A program made the translations under genes and the position numbers. From a bacterium BMS3Bbin14 (GTDB taxonomy: Bacteria > Desulfobacterota > Desulfobulbia > Desulfobulbales > Desulfobulbaceae), in NCBI GenBank assembly GCA_002897615.1, contig BDTX01000021.1, positions 186,001 to 250,000 of the forward strand: a stretch of 64,000 nucleotides of DNA, written 5' to 3'. A model generated the notes under the pieces. It did no database searches. It was not told the origin of the DNA and saw only the letters and a program-made list of their open reading frames with translations. Below are positions 23,740 to 31,384 of the stretch, one piece after another. Position 1 is the first letter of the stretch, and each line of letters starts with the position of its first letter.

Positions 23740-24780
23740 ATGAGTAAAAAACAACCGCAACTCCGATATTGTTCCAATTGTGTGCTGCCTTCGACATTCC
23801 CGGGCATTACCTTTGACGAAAACGGTGTCTGCAACCATTGCCGGCACTATAAGGGTAATGATGCCCGGGCCGCCCTGAAAAAAAAATATGAAGCAAAATT
23901 TCTGAAACTTCTTGATGAGCGGGAAGAAAATGGTGCCTACGATGTGATCGTCGCCTACAGCGGCGGCAAGGATTCCTCCTACACCCTGGATGTGTTTGTC
24001 AATCGATACCGGCTGAAGGTGTTGGCGCTTACCCTGGACAACACCTTTGTCTCGCCCCGGGCCTTTAAAAATATCAGCAATGTCTGCAGCAGTCTCGGTG
24101 TTGATAATCTGCTTATCAGGCCAAGCCGGAAAATGCTCAGGACCATTTTCAAGGCAGCGGCGGTGCACGAGCTTTATGCCGCAAAAACCCTTGAACGGGC
24201 GAGCACGATCTGTACAAGCTGTATCAGTTTTGTTAAGGGGAGTGTGCTGCGAACCGCGATTGAAAAACAGATTCCTTTTGTCGGTTTTGGTTGGTCTCCC
24301 GGCCAGGCGCCGGTTCAGTCCTCTGTTATGCGGACCAATCCCGCCCTGATGAAAAATACCCAGCAGGCTACCATGAAACCTCTTTACCGGATCGGCGGCG
24401 ACCAGATTCTTCCTTTTTTTGTTACTGATAAACAATTCGAGTGCAAAGAATTATTTCCCTGGAATATTCATCCGCTGGCCTTTCTCGATTATGACGAAAA
24501 TAAAATTATTGAGCGTATCGGCAAACTTGGCTGGGAACCCCCCGATGACACCGATCCGAACTCTTCAAACTGTACCCTCAATGCCTATGCGAACCAAGTT
24601 CATCGGCAGCGCTATGGTTTTCATCCTTATGTCTGGGAAATTGCCAATATGGTCCGCACCGGCGAGTTGAGCCGGGAAGAAGGCATGGAGAAGCTGGTAC
24701 CGCCGGAAAATTCGGGAATGGTGGCCTTTGCCAAGAATGAACTGTTTGCAGGCTCTCCTCTCCCTGCCCCGCAACCCTGA
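23740..24780 (+). CDS. N-acetyl sugar amidotransferase (WbpG/PseA-like)
   Basis: A 346-residue ATP-pyrophosphatase-type amidotransferase. It opens with a zinc-type Cys set (YCSNCVLPSTFPGI and GVCNHCRHY), then has the PP-loop YSGGKDSSYTL (~72-82) and TICTSCISFVKG. This is the layout of WbpG/PseA proteins, which use ammonia from a partner glutaminase to form acetamidino groups on surface sugars. The AGAGGGA before ATG 23740 sets the start. It follows the PrmC-like gene by 20 bp and closes the asnB cluster. Its ammonia donor could be a HisH-like protein elsewhere, or AsnB. Confidence 0.85.
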   Translation: MSKKQPQLRYCSNCVLPSTFPGITFDENGVCNHCRHYKGNDARAALKKKYEAKFLKLLDEREENGAYDVIVAYSGGKDSSYTLDVFVNRYRLKVLALTLDNTFVSPRAFKNISNVCSSLGVDNLLIRPSRKMLRTIFKAAAVHELYAAKTLERASTICTSCISFVKGSVLRTAIEKQIPFVGFGWSPGQAPVQSSVMRTNPALMKNTQQATMKPLYRIGGDQILPFFVTDKQFECKELFPWNIHPLAFLDYDENKIIERIGKLGWEPPDDTDPNSSNCTLNAYANQVHRQRYGFHPYVWEIANMVRTGELSREEGMEKLVPPENSGMVAFAKNELFAGSPLPAPQP

Positions 24781-25028
24781 ATGCGGGGGCGGGCACATAT
24801 TTGCTCTGTCTCACCTTTTTATTCCTAAGCGCCGGCCTGCTCGAACTTGCGGTGCCGGGATGAAATATCCGGAGATAGGTGGTGGTTGTGCTTGACACGG
24901 TTTTTTTTTCCTGTTAAAAAAGAAAATTTTGCACTTGATGATATCTGCGGGAGATAGGCTGTTCCCCTGCCCCTTGCCCGGCGAAATAGAAGGGCGGCAA
25001 GGCAATGATGGAGCAGGGTAAATATTTC

Positions 25029-25058
25029 TTGACTGGATAATCTGAATTAGGCTATACA
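25029..25058 (+). promoter_or_regulatory. Predicted promoter of tRNA-Phe
   Basis: TTGACT (25029-25034), an 18-base spacer and TATACA (25053-25058), 19 bases before the tRNA. The rest of the 24781-25028 gap holds a second TTGACA near 24892 but no gene. Confidence 0.6.
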
Positions 25059-25076
25059 ACAGCTTTAAGCTCGGGT

Positions 25077-25152
<76 letters not shown>

Positions 25153-25166
25153 TAGAAAATGCATTG

Positions 25167-25204
25167 AAGGAGTTGCAGAGCTCACCTGTAACTCCTTTTT
25201 TATT
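25167..25204 (+). terminator. Rho-independent terminator after tRNA-Phe
   Basis: AAGGAGTT (25167-25174) pairs with AACTCCTT (25190-25197) and is followed by a T run, 14 bases after the tRNA. Confidence 0.75.
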
Positions 25205-25285
25205 TTATTGTTTTTCCCTGGAAGAACAACTGGAGCCGGAAGAGATAAAGCAACAATCCGGCACGAAGTAACTGAGGAACGCGTG

Positions 25286-27370
25286 ATGAGAAGAGACCTG
25301 ACAAAAGTACGAAATATCGGCATCAGCGCCCATATCGATTCGGGCAAGACAACGCTTACCGAGCGCATCCTGTTTTATACCCAGCGCATTCATGCCATCC
25401 ATGAGGTTCGCGGCAAGGATGGTGTCGGTGCGACCATGGATTCCATGGCGCTGGAGAAGGAACGCGGCATCACCATTCAATCGGCGGCTACCTACTGCAA
25501 TTGGCAGGGCTATGATATCAATATCATCGATACCCCCGGCCATGTCGATTTCACCATTGAGGTGGAGCGAGCCCTGCGGGTCCTTGATGGCGCCGTGCTC
25601 ATTCTCTGCTCCGTTGGCGGAGTGCAGTCCCAGAGTATTACCGTGAACCGGCAGATGAGCCGCTACAAGGTTCCGCGGATTGCCTTTATCAACAAGTGTG
25701 ACCGCACCGGCGCCAATCCGTACCGGGTAACCCAACAGATCCGTGACAAACTGGGACTCAACGCGGTTATGCTGCAGTTGCCGATCGGCCTTGAGAATGA
25801 CCTGGAAGGCGTGATTGACCTGGTCACCATGAAGGCGGTGTATTTTGACGGCGACCAGGGAGAAACGATCCGTCTGGAAGAAATCCCGGCACATATGCAG
25901 GCCGAGGCCGATGAGAAGCGGGAGGAGTTGCTGGATGCCGTGTCCATGTTTTCCGATGAACTCATGGAGGTTATTATTGAAGAACAGACGCCGAGCGAGG
26001 ACCTGGTCCGCGAGGCTATTCGCCGCGGGACACTGAGCCTGGAGCTGGCTCCGGTCATCATCGGTTCCGCCTACAAGAACAAGGGCATTCAGCCGCTGCT
26101 GGATGCCGTTAACGCCTATCTCCCCTGTCCGACCGATGTGGAAAATACGGCCCTGGACCTGGATAATGACGAAAAAGAAGTGCAGGTCTCCAATGATGCC
26201 GATGACCCCCTGGTTGCCCTGGCCTTCAAGCTGGAAGACGGGCGCTACGGTCAGCTTACCTATATTAGAACCTATCAGGGGACGTTGAAAAAGGGTGACA
26301 CCATTGTCAACTCGCGCACCGGTAAAAAGGTGAAAATCGGGCGCCTGGTCCGGCTGCACGCCGACGAGATGGAGGAAATCGAAGAGGCCGGCTCCGGTGA
26401 TATCCTCGCCCTGTTCGGCATTGACTGTGCTTCCGGCGACACCTTCTGTGGCGCCGGCATTAGCTGGTCCATGAGTTCCATGCATGTGCCGTCCCCGGTT
26501 ATCTCCCTGGCCATCAAGCCGAAAGATAACAAGACCCAGACCAACGTGTCCAAGGCCCTGAACCGGTTCGGCAAGGAAGACCCGACCTTCAAGAGTTTCG
26601 TCGATCACGAGACCAACGAAACGATCATCTCCGGCATGGGCGAGTTGCACCTCGAGGTGTATATCGAGCGCATGAAGCGGGAGTACAATGCCGAGGTGGA
26701 GGTTGGGGCTCCGCGGGTCGCCTACCGCGAGACCATTACGAAGCGGGCCGAATTCAACTACACCCATAAAAAACAGACCGGCGGCTCGGGGCAGTTCGGC
26801 CGGGTCGGTGGTTACCTGGAGCCGCTGGAAGAGGGCGAGTATGAATTTGACGACAAGATTGTCGGTGGTGTCATTCCCCGCGAGTTCATCCCTTCCTGTG
26901 ACAAGGGCTTCCGGAAGTGCCTGCAAAAGGGCAAGCTGACCGGCTCGCCGATTACCGGCATCCGGGTTGTTATCAATGACGGTAGTTCCCATGCCGTGGA
27001 CTCTTCCGATGTGGCCTTCCAGCTCGCGGCTATCGGCGCCTTCAATGAAGGATATGCGAAAGCCGGGCCGGTGATCATGGAGCCGATCATGAAGGTTGCC
27101 GTGGAAGGGCCGTCCGAGTTCCAGGGCGCTGTCATGGGGAGCCTGAACCAGCGTCGCGGCGTGATTGTCGGGACCTTTGAAGAAGGAAATTATACGGTTG
27201 TTGAAGCGGAGATGCCGCTGGCCGAGATGTTTGGTTATTCAACCACTCTGCGTTCTCTCACCCAGGGCAAGGCCGAGTTTACCATGGAGCTGTCCAGCTA
27301 TAAGAAGGTGCCCAAGAGTGTGGCCGACGAGTTGATCAAGGCCTTCGAAGAAGAAAAGAAAAATAAATAG
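25286..27370 (+). CDS. fusA: Translation elongation factor G, mitochondrial/spirochaete type
   Basis: EF-G moves tRNAs and mRNA through the ribosome using GTP. At 694 residues it is full length. The G domain has [10 protein letters not shown] (P-loop, ~14-23), RGITIQSAA (switch I), [10 protein letters not shown] (switch II) and [26 protein letters not shown] and a standard domain V follow. HIDSGKTT (rather than HIDAGKTT) and [20 protein letters not shown] resemble mitochondrial EF-G1 and the spirochaete/delta spdEFG1 subfamily, which specialise in translocation. The ATG at 25286 follows GAGGAA. The gene is separate from any rpsL/rpsG/tufA operon, which is typical of this extra EF-G type. Confidence 0.95.
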   Translation: MRRDLTKVRNIGISAHIDSGKTTLTERILFYTQRIHAIHEVRGKDGVGATMDSMALEKERGITIQSAATYCNWQGYDINIIDTPGHVDFTIEVERALRVLDGAVLILCSVGGVQSQSITVNRQMSRYKVPRIAFINKCDRTGANPYRVTQQIRDKLGLNAVMLQLPIGLENDLEGVIDLVTMKAVYFDGDQGETIRLEEIPAHMQAEADEKREELLDAVSMFSDELMEVIIEEQTPSEDLVREAIRRGTLSLELAPVIIGSAYKNKGIQPLLDAVNAYLPCPTDVENTALDLDNDEKEVQVSNDADDPLVALAFKLEDGRYGQLTYIRTYQGTLKKGDTIVNSRTGKKVKIGRLVRLHADEMEEIEEAGSGDILALFGIDCASGDTFCGAGISWSMSSMHVPSPVISLAIKPKDNKTQTNVSKALNRFGKEDPTFKSFVDHETNETIISGMGELHLEVYIERMKREYNAEVEVGAPRVAYRETITKRAEFNYTHKKQTGGSGQFGRVGGYLEPLEEGEYEFDDKIVGGVIPREFIPSCDKGFRKCLQKGKLTGSPITGIRVVINDGSSHAVDSSDVAFQLAAIGAFNEGYAKAGPVIMEPIMKVAVEGPSEFQGAVMGSLNQRRGVIVGTFEEGNYTVVEAEMPLAEMFGYSTTLRSLTQGKAEFTMELSSYKKVPKSVADELIKAFEEEKKNK

Positions 27371-27429
27371 ACTGTGGTCCGCCATAGAGCTAACATATAA
27401 TATACGAATTATTTGGATGGAGTGGAACA

Positions 27430-28125
27430 ATGGGATATGAGCCGCTGGTAAAGCAGAATCCGCTCAGGGTTCTGAAGATTGGGACTGAGAATGCCAGGGA
27501 GATGGGCCTGGTTATGGCCCGGCCCGGCCTTGGCAAGACGGCGCTGCTGGTCCAGATTGCCCTGGATTCGATACTCCGGGGCAACCGGGTTATTCACGTC
27601 AGTATCGGTGAATCCATTGACAAGACCAGGTGCAGGTATGATGATATTTTGCGCACTATTCTGCAGGAGTATAGTGTCTCTCAGCCGCACGAGTTGATTG
27701 AAATGGTGCAGCATCACCGGATGATCATGACTTTCAAGGAATCGGTCTTCAGCCGGGCGAAGCTGGAAGAACGGCTCAATGATTTGATTATGCAGAATAT
27801 TTTTAAGCCTAATTGCCTGGTGATCGACGGCTTTGATTTTGAATCGGTTGATCGTGAGAGTCTGGCCGATCTCAAGGACCTGGCGAATATGATGAGCATG
27901 CAGTTCTGGTTCTCGGCCGTCACTCATCGCGATGACAAGAGAAAATCATCATCCGGTGTGCCGGCGCCCTGCCATGAGGTGGACGATCTTTTTGATACGG
28001 TGATTCTGCTCAAGCCCGAAGGCAGTAATATCCGGCTCGATATTGTCCGGAACAACGGCAAGGCGAATGGTTCCGGCGTTTGTCTCGATCTTGACTCTTC
28101 CACCATGATGATCAAGCAGAGCTAA
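27430..28125 (+). CDS. RecA-fold (KaiC/DnaB-like) ATPase of unknown function
   Basis: A 231-residue P-loop protein. Walker A is ARPGLGKTALLVQIALD (~30-46), Walker B is CLVIDGFDF (~133-141), and a TH..DD sensor-like region and a VDDLFDTVILLKPEG strand follow. The fold matches the RecA core of DnaB helicase C-terminal and KaiC proteins, but no helicase or circadian features are present. GGAGTGG precedes ATG 27430. It follows fusA by 59 bp, so they may be cotranscribed. The role is unknown. Confidence 0.7.
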   Translation: MGYEPLVKQNPLRVLKIGTENAREMGLVMARPGLGKTALLVQIALDSILRGNRVIHVSIGESIDKTRCRYDDILRTILQEYSVSQPHELIEMVQHHRMIMTFKESVFSRAKLEERLNDLIMQNIFKPNCLVIDGFDFESVDRESLADLKDLANMMSMQFWFSAVTHRDDKRKSSSGVPAPCHEVDDLFDTVILLKPEGSNIRLDIVRNNGKANGSGVCLDLDSSTMMIKQS

Positions 28126-28140
28126 ATTTTAAACTGGAAC

Positions 28141-28268
28141 CTTGTATCCGTTATCGGGCGGATCGCAGTCCGGCGCGGTGAAGACCAGAAAATGATTTTA
28201 TTCAGCAATAATGCAATAAACTCCACATATTGTATGGAGCATCACCTCAAGCCGTAACTGATTTAGGG
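28141..28268 (+). mobile_element. Family 1 MITE-like element, copy 4 (short form)
   Basis: A ~128-bp short form with worn ends (CTTGTATCCGTTATCGGGCG on the left, GCCGTAACTGATTTAGGG on the right). The core AATAAACTCCACATATTG is intact. Its right end lies 11 bases before the hisA start and provides the AGGGGGA ribosome-binding site. No clean target duplication was found. Confidence 0.75.
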
Positions 28269-28279
28269 GGAAGACTTCT

Positions 28280-29059
28280 ATGCGTTTTCGTCCCTGCATT
28301 GATCTGCACGATGGACGAGTCAAGCAGATCGTCGGTTCAAGCCTCCGGGATGGCCAATCCGGGACCCTGCAGACCAATTTTTCCTCTGAGGCCCCACCCT
28401 CCTATTATGTCCGAATTTACCGGCGGGATCAACTGGCCGGCGGTCATGTGATTATGCTCGGCCCGGGAAACGAGGCGGCCGCCGTAGAGGCGCTGCAGGC
28501 CTGGCCCGGCGGGATGCAGGTCGGCGGCGGTATTACGGCCGACAACGCTCCCTGGTGGCTGGAGCAGGGCGCTTCGCATGTGATTGTGACCTCTCATGTC
28601 TTTCATGACGGCCGGCTCAATGAAGAACGCCTGCGCCGCCTGCGCGACCTGATCGGCCGGCGGCATCTGGTCCTGGATTTGAGCTGTCGCTGGCGCGATG
28701 ACGGTTATTACGTGGTTACCGATCGCTGGCAGAAGTTTACCCGGCTCCGTATTTCCGGGGAGGTTTTGGCCTGGCTGGCCGGCTTTTGCGATGAATTCCT
28801 GGTGCATGCCGTTGATGTGGAAGGCAAGCGCATGGGAGTGGATGAGCGTCTTATCCGGCTGCTGGCCGACCACGCGACCATTCAGACGACCTATGCCGGC
28901 GGCGTGGCGACTATGGCCGATCTGGAGCTGGTCCGGGAGGCCGGTCAGGAACGTCTTGATGTAACGGTAGGCAGCGCCCTTGATTTTTTTGGTGGGACCC
29001 TGGCCTACCGGGATGTGGTTGCCTTTTGCCGCGAACAGGACGGACAGCGGGGCCGGTGA
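28280..29059 (+). CDS. hisA: ProFAR isomerase HisA, eukaryote type
   Basis: HisA is a (beta/alpha)8 barrel that converts ProFAR to PRFAR in histidine synthesis. This 259-residue form opens FRPCIDLHDGRVKQIVGSSL and contains SSEAPPSYYVRIYRRD, QVGGGITADNAPWWLEQGA, VLDLSCRW, FLVHAVDVEGKRMGVDE and TYAGGVATMADL. These match the eukaryotic (yeast HIS6) lineage better than standard bacterial HisA. The catalytic aspartates are in CIDLH and AVDVEGK. The ribosome-binding site is AGGGGGAAG at the end of MITE copy 4. No other his genes are in the window. It overlaps the next start by one base. Confidence 0.9.
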   Translation: MRFRPCIDLHDGRVKQIVGSSLRDGQSGTLQTNFSSEAPPSYYVRIYRRDQLAGGHVIMLGPGNEAAAVEALQAWPGGMQVGGGITADNAPWWLEQGASHVIVTSHVFHDGRLNEERLRRLRDLIGRRHLVLDLSCRWRDDGYYVVTDRWQKFTRLRISGEVLAWLAGFCDEFLVHAVDVEGKRMGVDERLIRLLADHATIQTTYAGGVATMADLELVREAGQERLDVTVGSALDFFGGTLAYRDVVAFCREQDGQRGR

Positions 29060-29259
29060 TGAGTCGGCAGCGGCGGCACGAAAGTGATGAGCAGGTTCAG
29101 CAGATTCCGGAATTGATCGAGCTGAAACTGTTCGTGCCCGATGACCTCTACCGGGCCTTTCAGCGCTGTGTCTGGATTATCGTCAATGAGACCGGCCGTG
29201 ATCAGCCTGATATCATGCGGGAGGTTGTGCATGATTTCCTTGTTAAACATGGGTGTTAG
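29059..29259 (+). CDS. Small protein of unknown function downstream of hisA
   Basis: A 66-residue acidic-then-amphipathic protein, MSRQRRHESDEQVQQIPELI followed by ELKLFVPDDLYRAFQRCVWI. The ATG is fused to the hisA stop (TGATG), which supports translational coupling. The LKLFVPDDLYRAFQR helix and the short length resemble ribbon-helix-helix proteins, but no motif is certain. Its 3' end overlaps that of the converging diguanylate cyclase gene by four bases. Confidence 0.6.
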   Translation: MSRQRRHESDEQVQQIPELIELKLFVPDDLYRAFQRCVWIIVNETGRDQPDIMREVVHDFLVKHGC

Positions 29260-30323
29260 ATAGCACTCATCCCCCCTGACTGTTCTTCGTGCAGTTCGTC
29301 GGCAGGGTTCAAGCCCATACTCCGTACCTGGTTGCGACCGTGATTTTTGGCCTCGTACAGGGCCTGGTCGGCGGCGGCAATCAGGTCCTCCTCCCTGGAG
29401 CCGCGCTCGGGCACGGCCGTGGCCACTCCGAGGCTGATGGTGACATGATCTGTGACCTTGGAGTTTTCATGGGGAATGTGCTGGGCCTCAACATCGGCCC
29501 GCATCGTCTCGGCTACCGCAAGCACGCCCTTGGTTCCGGTCTCCGGCAGGACCACCACGAACTCTTCCCCGCCGTAGCGTGCCACCATGTCGGTTACCCG
29601 TTTTACCGACTTTTCAAGGGTCTTGGCCACCTGTTTCAGGCAGTCGTCACCACCCTGATGGCCGTAGGTGTCGTTAAAAAGCTTGAAAAAATCAATGTCT
29701 ATCATGATCAGCGAAATGGAGGTCGAGTGGCGTATGGCCCGCAGCCATTCCTGTTTCAGGACCTCGTCAAAACGTCTGCGATTCGGCACCCCGGTCAGGC
29801 CGTCCATGGAGGAAAGTTTTTTCAGAATTTTATTGGCCACTGCCAGCCGGCGCTGGCTTTCCTCTAAGGCGAGAAAGGCCTCGTCGCGTTGCTTCTGATT
29901 GATATAGGCCTGTGAATGGTAACGGATGCGGGCGATCAGCTCAATCTTGTCCGGCAGCTTGACCAGGTAATCGTTGGCGCCTAGTTCAAAGGCCTTGCTC
30001 TTTATCTCCGGTTCCTCCTTCGTGGACAGGACGATAATCGGTACCTGGGAAGTGTCCTGGTTGGCCCGGTAAAACCGAACCATGGTCAATCCGTCAAGCT
30101 CAGGCATCACCAGGTCCTGGAGGATGATGGTCGGCTTAAGCTCTGTCGCCGTTTTTATCGCTTCGGTCGGGTCCTGGCAGTAATGAAAGTCGATGTCCTC
30201 CGTGGCCAGCGCCCGCCGTACCGCTTCGGCAATGATCGGCTGGTCGTCAACCAGGAGCACACTGATTCTATACCTCCGGATATCATCAAGTTCCTGTCCC
30301 GCTCCTGCCAGATGTTCAGTCAT
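29256..30323 (-). CDS. wspR: Response regulator diguanylate cyclase (WspR-like)
   Basis: A 355-residue output protein of the Wsp pathway that makes c-di-GMP from two GTP when phosphorylated. The receiver domain (residues ~22-140) has VLLVDD, the phospho-acceptor Asp70 in LQDLVMPELDG, and a K122 site. The GGDEF domain (~170-335) has the active site GGEEF (251-255) and an intact inhibitory I-site, RVTD (242-245). It is the last gene of the seven-gene minus-strand operon, with a four-base overlap with the cheB-like gene (30320-30323). Confidence 0.92.
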   Translation of the reverse strand: MTEHLAGAGQELDDIRRYRISVLLVDDQPIIAEAVRRALATEDIDFHYCQDPTEAIKTATELKPTIILQDLVMPELDGLTMVRFYRANQDTSQVPIIVLSTKEEPEIKSKAFELGANDYLVKLPDKIELIARIRYHSQAYINQKQRDEAFLALEESQRRLAVANKILKKLSSMDGLTGVPNRRRFDEVLKQEWLRAIRHSTSISLIMIDIDFFKLFNDTYGHQGGDDCLKQVAKTLEKSVKRVTDMVARYGGEEFVVVLPETGTKGVLAVAETMRADVEAQHIPHENSKVTDHVTISLGVATAVPERGSREEDLIAAADQALYEAKNHGRNQVRSMGLNPADELHEEQSGGMSAI

Positions 30324-31354
30324 GATATTTCTCCTAACTTGTCAATGATCTTCGAACCAATGTCCTCAACCGGCAGAATATCCTGGGCGGCCCCCACTTC
30401 GATTGCGGCCTTGGGCATACCGAAAACCACCGAGCTCTCCTGATCCTGGGCAATGGAATAATTTCCCTGCCGGCGCAGGGCCAGCAATCCGTCGGCGCCG
30501 TCTCTTCCCATCCCGGTCAAAATCACCCCAATACAGCCGCCCTGCCAGTAACGGGCCACGCTTTTGAAAAAAACATCCACCGAGGGATGGTAATAATTGT
30601 CAGTCGGCTCAACCGAATAGCCGAGGGTGTTGTTGCGATGCATGACGAGGTGATGGGAGGTGGCGGGGATCAGCACTACGCCTGGCCGGGGCCGGTCACC
30701 TTTGCTCAGCACTTTTACCTCCAGGGCGACCTGGTTGTTCAGCCAGTCGACCAGGCCGCTGATAAACTGCTCGTCCATATGCTGGGCAACGACGATGGAT
30801 GCGGGGAAGTCCCGGGGAAAGGTGGAGAGAATCCGGAGCAGGGCCCGGGGGCCGCCGGTGGAGCAACCGATGACCAGCAGGAGGTCTTGCCCTTTTTCCC
30901 GTGGCGCGACGCCTGGTTGTAATGGGCGGACGGGCCGTTGCGGACTGGTTCGTTTGGTCATGCCGGAAAGTATTCCTATTCTCTCTATTTTGGTGAGCAG
31001 ATCCTGGCCGCTGGTACCATTTTCCGTGCCCAGCACCGGCGTTGCCACAACGTCGAGAGCTCCGGCCCCCATGGCCTCGAACACCTTACCGCTGTTGCTG
31101 GCAACACTTGCGGTCACCACCAGAATCTGGCAGGGACTTTCCTTCATGATCCGCCGGGTTGCCTCAACGCCGTCCATAACCGGCATGATCAGGTCCATCA
31201 GGACCAAGTCGGGTTTTTCCTGCGCGCAACGCTCAACCGCAATCGCCCCATTTTCCGCTACCCAGAGAATCTGGTGGCCGCCGCTTATCATGGTCCGGCG
31301 CAGCGCCTCCATGGCCATGGGCATATCGTTTACTATTCCTATCTTCACATACAC
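30320..31354 (-). CDS. wspF: Chemotaxis methylesterase CheB-like (WspF)
   Basis: A 344-residue two-domain protein that removes methyl groups from the WspA receptor and so resets the pathway. The receiver domain has Asp54 in VLMDLIMPVMDG. The esterase domain has the catalytic set Ser165 (GCSTGGP), His192 (AQHMDE) and an Asp in TGMGRDGADG. A GTG at 31354 opens the frame, and a second GTG six bases downstream has a better placed GAGGTG. It lies between the CheA-like kinase (30 bp upstream) and the cyclase (4-bp overlap). Confidence 0.92.
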   Translation of the reverse strand: MYVKIGIVNDMPMAMEALRRTMISGGHQILWVAENGAIAVERCAQEKPDLVLMDLIMPVMDGVEATRRIMKESPCQILVVTASVASNSGKVFEAMGAGALDVVATPVLGTENGTSGQDLLTKIERIGILSGMTKRTSPQRPVRPLQPGVAPREKGQDLLLVIGCSTGGPRALLRILSTFPRDFPASIVVAQHMDEQFISGLVDWLNNQVALEVKVLSKGDRPRPGVVLIPATSHHLVMHRNNTLGYSVEPTDNYYHPSVDVFFKSVARYWQGGCIGVILTGMGRDGADGLLALRRQGNYSIAQDQESSVVFGMPKAAIEVGAAQDILPVEDIGSKIIDKLGEIS

Positions 31355-31384
31355 CTCGTGGGTGGCTCTTTCCTGGTTTTACTC

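Noticed and set aside
25205-26992. 595-codon frame antisense to fusA
   Set aside because: It is a mirror of a conserved EF-G gene, without a ribosome-binding site or known domain.
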